From: an uncultured Porphyromonadaceae bacterium
Lineage (GTDB): Bacteria; Bacteroidota; Bacteroidia; Bacteroidales; Muribaculaceae
Direction: 5' to 3'
Assembly: GCA_900544305.1 (NCBI GenBank)
Contig: UQUV01000001.1
Location: 62,001-126,000 of the forward strand
Length of the DNA stretch: 64,000 nucleotides
Shown here: piece after piece, positions 26,201 through 34,806 of the stretch
Position numbering within the stretch: the stretch's first letter is position 1
How the letters are laid out: every line of letters begins with the position of its first letter
The notes under the pieces: model-generated
Database searches by the model: none
Seen by the model: only the letters and a program-made list of their open reading frames with translations
What the model was told of the DNA's origin: nothing
Program-made: the position numbers and the translations under genes

Positions 26201-27058
26201 ATGAAAAAAATATTGCTTTTTATTGGTGCAAGTGCATTGGTATTGTCATCTTGCAACAACCAGAAATTGGAACAGGCTCGTGAGGCCGCAGTACAGGATT
26301 CTTTGGCAATCGAGAGCTTGACTGCTCAGAAAGACAGTTTGATGTCATTGGTTGGTGATATCAATAACAACCTTTTGGAAATCAATGAGCTTGAAAATAT
26401 TGTGACATCTAAAGATTTTCAGTCTGAGTCTCCTTCACAGAAGCGTGAAGTCCTCAATAATTTGGCAAACATCAAGCGTGAACTTGCTGAACGTCGTAAA
26501 AAATTGGAGGATTTGGAAGCTAAACTGAAGAAAAATAACGGATATACTGCCAATCTTAAAAAAACAATCGATACGCAAAAGCAATTGATCGAAGAGCAGA
26601 ACTCAAAAATTTCAATGCTTGAAGGTGAATTGGCAAAAGCGAATATCAAGATTGAAGGATTGACAGGGCAGGTTGATTCTTTGAATACTCAGGTTGAGAC
26701 TGTTTCGAATGCAAAGGCCGAAGCAGAAGCTCGTTCGGTTCAACTTAACGACCAGCTTAACACTTGTTATTATGTGGTAGCAACCAACAAGGAGTTGAAG
26801 GCTATGCAGATTCTTGAAAAGAAATTCTTGGGCCGCACAAAAGTGATGGAAGGCGATTTCGACCGTTCCGCTTTCGTTAAGGCTGACAGACGTACTTTAA
26901 CTGAAATCAACACGAACAGTAAAAGTGCACAAATCAAGACTAAACAACCTGCAAATTCTTATGAGATTGTAGATGTTAATGGATTGAAAACAATCAAAAT
27001 TATAAATCCAAATCTGTTTTGGGAAAAATCAGATTTTCTGGTGATCGAGGTTAAATAA
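26201..27058 (+). CDS. Coiled-coil lipoprotein of unknown function
   Basis: A 285-residue protein with signal peptide and lipobox LSSC, so Cys17 is probably lipidated. Residues about 20-185 form a long heptad-rich coiled coil (for example LEDLEAKLKKNNG, IEGLTGQVDSLNTQVETV). The C-terminal 90 residues are non-coiled and have a mixed beta pattern (TIKIINPNLFWEKSDFLVIEVK). It is likely tethered in the envelope as a spacer or scaffold. I do not recognise a named family. It is a single-gene unit ending in a strong terminator. Confidence 0.82.
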   Translation: MKKILLFIGASALVLSSCNNQKLEQAREAAVQDSLAIESLTAQKDSLMSLVGDINNNLLEINELENIVTSKDFQSESPSQKREVLNNLANIKRELAERRKKLEDLEAKLKKNNGYTANLKKTIDTQKQLIEEQNSKISMLEGELAKANIKIEGLTGQVDSLNTQVETVSNAKAEAEARSVQLNDQLNTCYYVVATNKELKAMQILEKKFLGRTKVMEGDFDRSAFVKADRRTLTEINTNSKSAQIKTKQPANSYEIVDVNGLKTIKIINPNLFWEKSDFLVIEVK

Positions 27059-27170
27059 ATGGTTCTTATTTAGACAATTCGCATAAGTCACTGACCGTTC
27101 CGATGTAAAACGGCTGACAACAGAGGTTGGGAATATGTCGTAAGGAACTAAGTCGTGAATTATGTTTGAT

Positions 27171-27227
27171 TCAAGGTTCTAAAACCGGTTTGTGAAAACA
27201 GGTTTTAAGAACCTTGAGTTTTTTTAT
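27171..27227. terminator. Bidirectional terminator
   Basis: TCAAGGTTCT-AAAACC (27171-27186) pairs with GGTTTT-AGAACCTTGA further on, followed by seven T. It serves the lipoprotein gene on the plus strand and overlaps the end of the permease gene on the minus strand. Confidence 0.85.
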
Positions 27228-28468
27228 TCAAACCTGATGCTTTTGACAGGCTTTATCGATGCTACAATATAGGATGGGGCAATTAGGGAAACTGCCGCAA
27301 TGATAAAAATACCGATGTTGAGAACGGCAAGCCAGATATTGATTTCGACCGGGACATAGCTCATGTAATAAGTTGCAGCATCCAGTTTTATCAGATGAAA
27401 ATACTTTTGTAAAAGTATCAGAGAAAATCCGATGATGTTACCCCAAATCATGGATTTGAGTATCAGTTTTTGTGCCAATGATATGAAAATGAGGCGGATG
27501 CTTTTGTTGTTGGCTCCGAGCGCCTTCAAAATCCCTATCATGTTGATTCGGTTGAGTACCACAATGATTAGTCCGGCAATCAGGGAAAAACAAGCAACGA
27601 CGGTCATCAGTATCAGTATGACAACGATGTTTGTGTCCAAGAGCTGCAACCATGCAAAATAGGTCGAATTGTTATCTTTTGCCGTAGATAGTTGGTAAAC
27701 TTCGGTCGAGTTGTTCTTGTAAATATAATCGTAAATCCGAGTTGTGATATATTGGGCGGCATTGTCGATATCGTCGAGTGAGTGACATGTATATTCAATG
27801 GCACTACCCATGTTGGGTTCCCAACGGTTTATGGATTGAGGAATGCTGATATTTCCGATAACAATATTTTTGTCGAAATCCTCAAAGTCGGTGTTGAAAA
27901 TTGCACTGACGGTAAGTTTGCGTATTTTCATATTGCCGTTTGATATGAAATAGACGGAAACTTTATCGTTTACGTCTATCTGAAGTTTGTCGGCTATATA
28001 TTGTGATATGGCAATATTGTTGCCGGATAAGTCAAAATCTCCTTTTGTTTTGTAGCTCTCAATGAAGTGTGTATCTGCGTCTTGCTGGAATCCTTTAAAT
28101 ACCAGTCCGTTGAATTCTGTCGGAGTCTTAATGATGCACGGAGCTTCGGCAACAAGCTGCACTGATTTGACTATTCCGTTTGAATCATTGGCAAGCGATT
28201 GGAAGAAATCATTGTATATAATTGGGGCGTTTTCTCCGGCTGAAGAACCGTTCTGCCCGTTTGAAATGCGGATGTGGGCGTTGAGTTCGGAAATTTTATT
28301 CACTATCGTATGCTTAAAACCCGATACAATAGAAATGGATGCAATCATTATGACAATGGCAATAACAATGCTCGTAACGGCAACGTTGAGTGTGAAGGCC
28401 GATGATTTTGTCGCTTTGTCGTTTGTATATAGTTGCAGACGTTTTGCAATGAAAAATTCGAATTTCAT
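27224..28468 (-). CDS. FtsX-like permease, LolC/LolE family
   Basis: Inner-membrane permease of an ABC system of the LolCDE/MacB type, which moves lipoproteins or similar substrates out of the inner membrane. The 414-residue protein has the expected layout: one N-terminal membrane helix (about 25-50, VTSIVIAIVIMIASISIVSGF), a large periplasmic domain and three C-terminal helices (from about 270). The ATG at 28468 was chosen over an upstream in-frame start because it begins with the family-typical KFEFFIAKRL and follows a consensus promoter by 28 bases. The ATPase partner is not adjacent. Confidence 0.88.
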   Translation of the reverse strand: MKFEFFIAKRLQLYTNDKATKSSAFTLNVAVTSIVIAIVIMIASISIVSGFKHTIVNKISELNAHIRISNGQNGSSAGENAPIIYNDFFQSLANDSNGIVKSVQLVAEAPCIIKTPTEFNGLVFKGFQQDADTHFIESYKTKGDFDLSGNNIAISQYIADKLQIDVNDKVSVYFISNGNMKIRKLTVSAIFNTDFEDFDKNIVIGNISIPQSINRWEPNMGSAIEYTCHSLDDIDNAAQYITTRIYDYIYKNNSTEVYQLSTAKDNNSTYFAWLQLLDTNIVVILILMTVVACFSLIAGLIIVVLNRINMIGILKALGANNKSIRLIFISLAQKLILKSMIWGNIIGFSLILLQKYFHLIKLDAATYYMSYVPVEINIWLAVLNIGIFIIAAVSLIAPSYIVASIKPVKSIRFE

Positions 28469-28495
28469 AAACTTTGGTTTTGCATTGAGTGGATA

Positions 28496-28526
28496 CAAAA
28501 GTAAATTATTTTGAAGTATAATCAAA
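28496..28526 (-). promoter_or_regulatory. Promoter of the LolC/E-like gene
   Basis: On the minus strand TTTG (28526-28523), a 19-base spacer and TACTTTTG (28503-28496); leader about 24 bases. Confidence 0.78.
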
Positions 28527-28543
28527 AAAGTAAACTAATTTCG

Positions 28544-28551
28544 TACTTTTG
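28544..28551 (+). promoter_or_regulatory. -7 box TACTTTTG before the Yip1-family gene
   Basis: Matches TAnnTTTG; leader about 19 bases to the ATG at 28574. No correctly spaced TTG. It is divergent to the promoter at 28496-28526. Confidence 0.5.
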
Positions 28552-28573
28552 CAGTATAAATTGAGTGTACGTT

Positions 28574-29131
28574 ATGAAAGAATTGAAAAATGTATTCAAA
28601 TTAATCATATTCCCGGCTCAAACATGGGGCTATGTGCTTCAGGGCGGGGTGCCGAGTGCCACAATTGAAAGGAATCTGTTCTATCCGCTGATTGGTGTCA
28701 CTGCGTTGTCGTGTTTCTGTCAGATGTTCTACTTTGACGAGTTGAAGTTGTCGGCTGCAATAATTAGCGCAATCGTCAATTTTGCAGCTTACTTTTTAGG
28801 TTATATCGTCAGCGTGATGGCTATCGCATGGATGCTTGGGAAAATTGCAGAAAAGAATAGTAAAATTTCGGAAGGAAGAATAAAAAAGCTGGTAATGATG
28901 AACTTGTCGGTATTGATGATTCTTGCCATCTTGCAGAATTTACTTCCGACTTCTTTGATTTTGCTTGAACTTTTCAAACTATATTTACTGTTTATCATAA
29001 GTAAAAGTCTGTCATATTTCCCGGTTCAGGGAGAGAACAGAAGCTATTACGTCTTGGGCGTATTTGTAGCTGTAATGTTTTCTGTGGAACTGGTGAGATT
29101 AGTGTTCAATTTAATAATGCCGGAAGTATAA
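28574..29131 (+). CDS. Yip1-family integral membrane protein
   Basis: A 185-residue protein with a short cytoplasmic N-terminus (MKELKNVFKLIIFPAQTWGYV) followed by five hydrophobic segments, matching the bacterial Yip1 domain. Function of these proteins in bacteria is not established. The ATG at 28574 is preferred over the GTG three codons upstream. smpB begins 1 base after its stop, so the two are co-transcribed. Confidence 0.8.
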   Translation: MKELKNVFKLIIFPAQTWGYVLQGGVPSATIERNLFYPLIGVTALSCFCQMFYFDELKLSAAIISAIVNFAAYFLGYIVSVMAIAWMLGKIAEKNSKISEGRIKKLVMMNLSVLMILAILQNLLPTSLILLELFKLYLLFIISKSLSYFPVQGENRSYYVLGVFVAVMFSVELVRLVFNLIMPEV

Positions 29132-29132
29132 T

Positions 29133-29585
29133 ATGAAATTACCTCAAATAAATATTAAGAACAAGCGTGCGACGTTTGATTTTGAAATACTCGATACCTA
29201 TACGGCAGGAATTGTGTTGACGGGTACCGAGATTAAGTCCATTCGTTTGGGTAAAGCAAGCCTGACGGATTCTTTCTGCTATGAAAATAATGGAGAGATA
29301 TGGATTAAGAACATGTATGTGGGGGAGTATTTTTATGGCTCTTACAACAACCACAGCGCACGGCGTGACAGAAAACTTCTTCTTAACAAGAAGGAAATCC
29401 GTGACTTGGGCAAAGCCAGCAAGGATAACGGTTTTTCGATTGTGCCGTTGCGTGTCTTTATCAACGATAAAGGATTGGCTAAAGTTGTTATTGCCTTGGG
29501 TAAGGGTAAGAAGGAATACGACAAGCGTGAGTCAATTAAGGCCCGTCAGGATAAATTGGAAATGGATAGAATGTTTAAGCGATAG
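29133..29585 (+). CDS. smpB: SsrA-binding protein
   Basis: Binds tmRNA and brings it to stalled ribosomes for trans-translation. The 150 residues show the family motifs: KNKRATFDFEI at the N-terminus, GIVLTGTEIKSIR (about 26-38), a conserved central region RRDRKLLLNKKEI and the C-terminal KGKKEYDKRESIK. The tmRNA gene itself is not in this window. It follows the Yip1-family gene by 1 base and converges on a methyltransferase gene 5 bases away, leaving no space for a separate terminator. Confidence 0.97.
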   Translation: MKLPQINIKNKRATFDFEILDTYTAGIVLTGTEIKSIRLGKASLTDSFCYENNGEIWIKNMYVGEYFYGSYNNHSARRDRKLLLNKKEIRDLGKASKDNGFSIVPLRVFINDKGLAKVVIALGKGKKEYDKRESIKARQDKLEMDRMFKR

Positions 29586-29590
29586 GATTG

Positions 29591-30796
29591 TTATCTCTTT
29601 TCGCAGAATAGAAGGATATTCTTTTTGTTGGCGGTGGTTGTTGCAAAGATGTAGCAATTACCGCCATCTTTTAATTTTAGACGCTTTCTGAGTTCTTCCG
29701 GTGTCAGCGGAAAATTGCGGCAGGAAATGTTGGCTGCGTCAGTCAACGCTTTCAGGCTTTTCATGTCGGGTTTGGAGAGAGAAAAAACATGGGTTATTTG
29801 AAATTTTCTCCCCGGAAAATCAGTCAGATAATTGTTTGAAAGAAATAAATGTGAATTTTGTGATATGATGGACAAGCCATACGCTTTGCTCACTTGATTA
29901 AACGCTCCGGCCTTCATGATGGATGCATTCGGGACGTAGAGATAGTTTCCGGCTTCCGGTGTTTGCTCCGGGCATTTTTCAGTGTTTCCAAATGTGTAGG
30001 TGAATTCCTGCATGCCTTCTGTGTCAAAGTTGATGGCGTGAATTGACGTGTCATTATGAGGCTGTTCCGTTGTGAAAGGAATTTTGAAAAGTAGCTCCTT
30101 GCAATCGTTTTTGACTGACAAAATCCATACGTCTGTAATGCCGGGAAAATCTTTGATTGTTTTTGTCAGGTCAATCATTGGGGAAGCTTTTACGATGATG
30201 AAATTGACCGTTTCTTGAAGTTTGGGCAAAACCTCCTGAATAGACGGCACGCAGTCGGCCAAGCTGTACAGGCGTTGGTTTCTATCGCCGCCCAATCTGC
30301 GTGAAGGGTCAGCAAAACATGCATCAAAATGTTTTGAGTTGGTTTTGACAAATACTTCGGAGTCTTGGCAATGTACGGTTATGTTGTTTCTCCCTAATTC
30401 CCTGAAATTGCGTATGGCGATATCGGCAACAGTGGGGTTGATGTCAATAGTTGTAACGCTTTCGACTTTTTCGGAAATATAATAGTCGTCAACTCCAAGG
30501 CCACAAGTCAGGTCAAGTACAGTTTTTTGTCCTGCGAACAAGTTGGCGTGGAATTTTGCCAGAACTTCGGACGTGGCCTGTTCAATACTTACTTGAGTGG
30601 GGTAGATGAGTTTTTCAGCGAGTTCCGGTATTTTTCCTATCGCTTTTTTACGGCATTCTATTTGTTGGAGGGCAAATTCCAAGTCAAATGAAAGATTGTT
30701 GAATTTCTTTAGCCTGAGTTGCATTGTGTTGGCATCTTTGTTGTTTTTGATAAATTCGTTGAATTCAGATGATTCAATAAAGGCTAAATCTGTCAT
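29591..30796 (-). CDS. Class I SAM-dependent methyltransferase with THUMP-like domain
   Basis: A 401-residue protein with a central Rossmann methyltransferase fold: TVLDLTCGLGVDDYYISEK (SAM motif I, about residues 92-111), then TTIDINP and CFADPSRRLGG. The C-terminal part (about 310-401) resembles the THUMP-like domain found in a Bacteroidota family of presumed RNA methyltransferases; the actual substrate is not known. It is a single-gene unit. Its upstream region carries one copy of the dispersed palindromic repeat and two -7 boxes. Confidence 0.85.
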   Translation of the reverse strand: MTDLAFIESSEFNEFIKNNKDANTMQLRLKKFNNLSFDLEFALQQIECRKKAIGKIPELAEKLIYPTQVSIEQATSEVLAKFHANLFAGQKTVLDLTCGLGVDDYYISEKVESVTTIDINPTVADIAIRNFRELGRNNITVHCQDSEVFVKTNSKHFDACFADPSRRLGGDRNQRLYSLADCVPSIQEVLPKLQETVNFIIVKASPMIDLTKTIKDFPGITDVWILSVKNDCKELLFKIPFTTEQPHNDTSIHAINFDTEGMQEFTYTFGNTEKCPEQTPEAGNYLYVPNASIMKAGAFNQVSKAYGLSIISQNSHLFLSNNYLTDFPGRKFQITHVFSLSKPDMKSLKALTDAANISCRNFPLTPEELRKRLKLKDGGNCYIFATTTANKKNILLFCEKR

Positions 30797-30837
30797 AATC
30801 GTTTTTACTTTGACTGGTTTTGCAAAATTATATACTA

Positions 30838-30927
30838 CAAAGATAGCGTAAGGCGAGAGCAGAGGTAAATGAAAACGAGTTTTCAGATTTAACTATGCCG
30901 AGCCGCCTCCTATCTTCTACAAAGATA
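30838..30927 (-). repeat. Single copy of the dispersed palindromic repeat
   Basis: Boundary motifs AAAGATA at 30839 and 30921, 82 bases apart. The left arm AAGGCGAGAGCAGAGG, centre GAAAACGAGTTTTC and right arm CCGAGCCGCCTCC match the copies at 19.9 kb. TATCTTTG occurs on the minus strand at both ends (30838-30845 and 30920-30927), but no -33 element is visible at the far end. Confidence 0.85.
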
Positions 30928-31045
30928 CGCAAAAAAACATAGTGGGAAGCTATTCATGGCAGGTTGCTCCTTTTGGGAAAAGAAAACAATGGTTGATGTT
31001 TGGTAAAATATTTCCATTGAATCGTTCAAATTGTTTGCAAAATGA

Positions 31046-31075
31046 TTGGAATTAATATTAATATAGTTATATTTG
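31046..31075 (+). promoter_or_regulatory. Promoter of the threonine operon
   Basis: TTG (31046-31048), a 19-base spacer and TATATTTG (31068-31075); leader about 62 bases. Confidence 0.78.
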
Positions 31076-31140
31076 TGGTGATATTTTAGAAAAGTTGTAA
31101 CTAAACGGTTATAAAAACAAACCTATATATACATTTTGAT

Positions 31141-33579
31141 ATGAAAGTTTTAAAATTCGGAGGTACATCTGTTGGGACTGTTGAGAGTTTGTCTCATGTC
31201 AAACGCATTGTTGAAGGCTTGGACGAACAAGTGATTGTAGTTGTGTCTGCTTTGGGAGGCATAACCGACCAGCTGATTGCCACCGCCCAAATGGCATCCA
31301 AAGGCGATTCTGCATATTTGGAAAACTATGCGAAAATCATTGAACGGCATAATGTTGTCATCAATGGTATGGTGCCTGTTGAATGTCTATTGGATGTCAG
31401 GTCCATTACAGGCCCGCTATTGGAAGAACTTGGAAATATATATAGAGGTGTCTCCCTTATCAAGGACTTGTCGCCAAGAACACTGGACATTGTGGTTAGC
31501 TATGGCGAACGGTTGTCTTCTGTGATTATCAGTCGGGTGATTGACGGGGCTGTTCATTTTGATTCCCGAAACTTTATAAAAACCGAACGTCAGTTTAACA
31601 AGCATATCGTTGATTCCGAAACAACGGGCGATTTGATACATAAGACATTTGACGACTTTACCGGGAAAGTTGCTGTGATTCCCGGTTTCATTTCATCGGA
31701 TAAAAACTCGGGCGACATAACCAATTTGGGACGTGGCGGGAGTGATTATACGGCAGCCATTGTTGCGGCTGAACTCAAGGCTTCTGTGCTGGAAATATGG
31801 ACGGATGTGGACGGGTTTATGACTGCAGACCCTCGGGTTATCAGTAATGCCTATGTGATTGACCATCTGTCGTTCCTGGAAGCAATGGAGTTGTGTAACT
31901 TTGGCGCGAAGGTGATTTATCCTCCTACTATATATCCGGTGTTCCATAAGAATATTCCGATTGTTATCAAAAATACCTTCAATTCTGAAGCCCCGGGCAC
32001 ATGGATAACAAATGATATGCCGAAAGAAGACGGGAAAGCCATTAAGGGTATTTCTTCCATCAACGATACGTGTCTGATTACGGTTTCCGGATTGGGTATG
32101 GTTGGTGTGATTGGCGTCAATTCCCGTATCTTTAACGCGTTGGCGAAGAATGGCGTGAGCGTGTTCCTTGTTTCACAAGCCTCTTCCGAGCATAATACTT
32201 CTTTTGCCGTTAAGCATTGTGATGCAGATTTGGCAGTAAGAGTGTTGGAAGAAGAGTTTGCAAGTGAGATAAATACTGGTGAAATCACAACGATTACGGC
32301 AGAACGTGATTTGGCTACGGTTGCTATCGTTGGCGAAAACATGAAGCATACGCCGGGTATTGCCGGTAAGCTGTTCAATACGCTGGGTAGAAATGGTATA
32401 AACGTGATAGCTTGTGCTCAAGGTGCATCAGAAACTAATATTTCGTTTGTTATCCAGTACGGCAGTTTGCGTAAGGCTCTGAACGTTATTCATGACTCGT
32501 TTTTCCTTTCAGAAACTCAGGTGCTGAACTTGTTCGTAGTCGGAACGGGAAATGTGGGACGTTATTTGCTTGACCAGATTCGCCGTCAACAGACGAATCT
32601 CAAGGAAAACAAGGCTTTGACCTTGAATGTGGTGGGCATATCGAATTCCAAACGTTGTGCTTTCAATCGGGAAGGTATCGATATAGAAAACTTCCAGGAA
32701 GTGCTCCAGAATTCAGATATGGAGGCTACGCCTGAAAATATCGCCAAAGAAGTGATAAAGATGAATATCTTTAATTCTGTTTTTGTCGATTGCACGGCAA
32801 GTCCGGCTATTGCCAATCTCTATGCCGATTTGCTATCCCATAACGTGAATGTCGTTGCAGCCAATAAGATTGCGGCTTCGTCAAAGTATGAGAACTATAA
32901 TCTGTTAAAACAGATAGCTCGTAAAAAGGATGTCAAATTCCTTTTTGAAACGAATGTGGGAGCAGGTCTTCCGATTATCAATACCATCAACAGTCTGATA
33001 AATTCGGGTGACCGGATACTCAAAATTGAGGCTGTGATTTCAGGCACGTTGAACTATATTTTTAATGTGTTGAGTGAAGATACACCGTTAAGCAAGGCTA
33101 TTATGATGGCGAAGGAAGCCGGTTATAGCGAACCGGACCCACGTGAAGATTTGAGTGGAAAGGATGTGATTCGGAAAATTGTTATACTTTCCAGAGAGGC
33201 TGGATATAAAGTGGATACAGAAGATGTGAAAAAGAATCTGTTTATTCCGGACAATTGTTTCGAAGGCGGAATTGACGAGTTCTTTAAAAACATTGAAAAT
33301 TTAGATAAAGATTTTGAAATGAAGCGAAAACAGGCTGAACAAAAGGGCATGAAATTCCGTTTTGTTGCTAAATTGGAGAATGGAGAGGTAGAAGTCGGTT
33401 TGCAGGAAGTCGGGCAGTCGCATCCTTTCTATTCCTTGGAAAGCAGCAATAACGTGATTCTGCTGACCACTGAACGCTACAAGGAATACCCGATGGAAAT
33501 CAAAGGGTATGGTGCCGGAGCGGTGGTAACGGCAGCCGGAGTTTTTGCTGACATTATCAGTATTGCGAACATACGTTAA
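31141..33579 (+). CDS. thrA: Bifunctional aspartate kinase / homoserine dehydrogenase
   Basis: Catalyses the first and third steps from aspartate to threonine, methionine and lysine. The 812-residue length matches E. coli ThrA (820). The kinase domain (about 1-290) starts with KFGGTSVG; two ACT regulatory domains follow (about 310-455), then homoserine dehydrogenase (about 460-812), with the nucleotide motif VVGTGNVGR near residue 466 and VVAANKIAAS. The ACT domains imply feedback control by threonine, as in related enzymes. It heads a three-gene operon with the ApgM-like gene (12 bases on) and thrC. Confidence 0.97.
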   Translation: MKVLKFGGTSVGTVESLSHVKRIVEGLDEQVIVVVSALGGITDQLIATAQMASKGDSAYLENYAKIIERHNVVINGMVPVECLLDVRSITGPLLEELGNIYRGVSLIKDLSPRTLDIVVSYGERLSSVIISRVIDGAVHFDSRNFIKTERQFNKHIVDSETTGDLIHKTFDDFTGKVAVIPGFISSDKNSGDITNLGRGGSDYTAAIVAAELKASVLEIWTDVDGFMTADPRVISNAYVIDHLSFLEAMELCNFGAKVIYPPTIYPVFHKNIPIVIKNTFNSEAPGTWITNDMPKEDGKAIKGISSINDTCLITVSGLGMVGVIGVNSRIFNALAKNGVSVFLVSQASSEHNTSFAVKHCDADLAVRVLEEEFASEINTGEITTITAERDLATVAIVGENMKHTPGIAGKLFNTLGRNGINVIACAQGASETNISFVIQYGSLRKALNVIHDSFFLSETQVLNLFVVGTGNVGRYLLDQIRRQQTNLKENKALTLNVVGISNSKRCAFNREGIDIENFQEVLQNSDMEATPENIAKEVIKMNIFNSVFVDCTASPAIANLYADLLSHNVNVVAANKIAASSKYENYNLLKQIARKKDVKFLFETNVGAGLPIINTINSLINSGDRILKIEAVISGTLNYIFNVLSEDTPLSKAIMMAKEAGYSEPDPREDLSGKDVIRKIVILSREAGYKVDTEDVKKNLFIPDNCFEGGIDEFFKNIENLDKDFEMKRKQAEQKGMKFRFVAKLENGEVEVGLQEVGQSHPFYSLESSNNVILLTTERYKEYPMEIKGYGAGAVVTAAGVFADIISIANIR

Positions 33580-33591
33580 ACTTAGAGGCAT

Positions 33592-34797
33592 ATGAAACAT
33601 ATCATAATTTTAGGCGATGGCATGGCCGATGAGCCGATTCCTGAATTGGGAGACAAGACACCGATGGAGGTTGCCAATACTCCCACGATGGATTGGCTGG
33701 CATCTCATGGTCGTGTGGGACGGCTGAAAACTGTCCCTGTCGGATACCATCCGGGAAGTGAGGTGGCGAATATGTCTGTTTTAGGGTATGATTTGGACAA
33801 GACGTTTGAAGGGCGCGGCTCTTTGGAAGCAGCCAGTATAGGCGTTCCGCTTCTGGAAGGCGAAATGGCTATGCGCTGTAATTTGATATGTATAGAAAAC
33901 GGAATTATTAAGAATCATTCCGCAGGGCATATCTCTAATGAGGAAGCTGCTGGGCTGATTGACTTTTTGAACGAGCAGCTCGCAGATGACGATATCCGTT
34001 TTTATCAAGGAGTGTCTTACCGTCATCTTTTGAAGGTCAAACACGGTGACAAGCGGATTCACTGCACTCCTCCTCACGACGTGCCTGGTACGCCTTTTCG
34101 GGATGTACTTATCAGACCGGAAGCGGCAGACGCTCAGGCAACGGCTGACTTGTTGAATGGACTGATTCTGCGTTCTCAGGAACTGTTGGAAAATCATCCC
34201 GTCAATATAAAACGAAAAGCGGAAGGTAAGGATGCCGCTAACAGTATTTGGCCTTGGTCTCCCGGTTATCGGCCGCGAATGCAGACTCTCATGGAACGGT
34301 TTGGTGTTGAGCGCGGTGTTGTGATTTCGGCAGTTGACTTGATTCGGGGTATCGGTGTCTATGCCGGATTGAAACCAATTTTGGTGGAAGGCGCAACCGG
34401 ACTTTGGAACACTAATTATGAAGGAAAAGTTGCGGCAGCTATTGCCGCGTTGAAGGATAATGACTTCGTTTTTCTTCATATTGAAGCCAGTGATGAAGCC
34501 GGACATGAAGGTGATTATAAACTGAAAATAAAGACTATCGAAAACCTTGACAGTCGTGTGTGCAAGCCGATTCTTGAGGCTGTGCAGCAGATGAATGAAC
34601 CGATAACTATTGCTGTATTGCCGGATCATCCGACACCTTGCCGTATTCGAACACATACGGGTGAACCTGTTCCGTTTTTGATTTATTGGCCGGGCGACCA
34701 CGCTGACAGTGTAGAGCGGTTTTCGGAACATTCTGCTCAACAGGGCAGTTATGGTCTGTTGGAAGGCGAGCAATTTATTAATGAATTTTTAAAGTGA
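33592..34797 (+). CDS. ApgM-like phosphoglycerate mutase family protein, probable homoserine kinase
   Basis: A 401-residue alkaline-phosphatase-superfamily protein annotated by similarity as cofactor-independent phosphoglycerate mutase (ApgM): IILGDGMADEP with Asp9, the Ser62 nucleophile in GSEVANMSVLGYD, and C-terminal metal ligands in DEAGHEGD and PDHPT. It sits between thrA and thrC exactly where thrB would be, and no GHMP-type homoserine kinase is in the operon. ApgM-related proteins have been reported to act as homoserine kinases in bacteria lacking ThrB. I infer that role here. The family is certain, the substrate is not proven. Confidence 0.85.
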   Translation: MKHIIILGDGMADEPIPELGDKTPMEVANTPTMDWLASHGRVGRLKTVPVGYHPGSEVANMSVLGYDLDKTFEGRGSLEAASIGVPLLEGEMAMRCNLICIENGIIKNHSAGHISNEEAAGLIDFLNEQLADDDIRFYQGVSYRHLLKVKHGDKRIHCTPPHDVPGTPFRDVLIRPEAADAQATADLLNGLILRSQELLENHPVNIKRKAEGKDAANSIWPWSPGYRPRMQTLMERFGVERGVVISAVDLIRGIGVYAGLKPILVEGATGLWNTNYEGKVAAAIAALKDNDFVFLHIEASDEAGHEGDYKLKIKTIENLDSRVCKPILEAVQQMNEPITIAVLPDHPTPCRIRTHTGEPVPFLIYWPGDHADSVERFSEHSAQQGSYGLLEGEQFINEFLK

Positions 34798-34806
34798 ACT
34801 TAATAT

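Larger units (their letters stand above)
30797..31140. other. 344-base intergenic region between divergent genes
   Basis: No gene is supported. It contains -7 boxes for the methyltransferase (minus strand, TAATTTTG at 30823-30830 and TATCTTTG at 30838-30845), one dispersed palindromic repeat (30838-30927) and the thrA promoter (31046-31075). No leader peptide or attenuator for threonine control is visible. Confidence 0.6.

Noticed and set aside
31076..31140. Possible threonine attenuator or leader peptide before thrA
   Set aside because: No short frame rich in Thr or Ile codons and no alternative hairpins with a T run are visible between the promoter and the thrA start.
33781..34773. Long minus-strand open frame (330 codons) inside the ApgM-like gene
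   Set aside because: It is antisense to a well-supported gene, has no recognisable domain, and its composition is that of a shadow frame.
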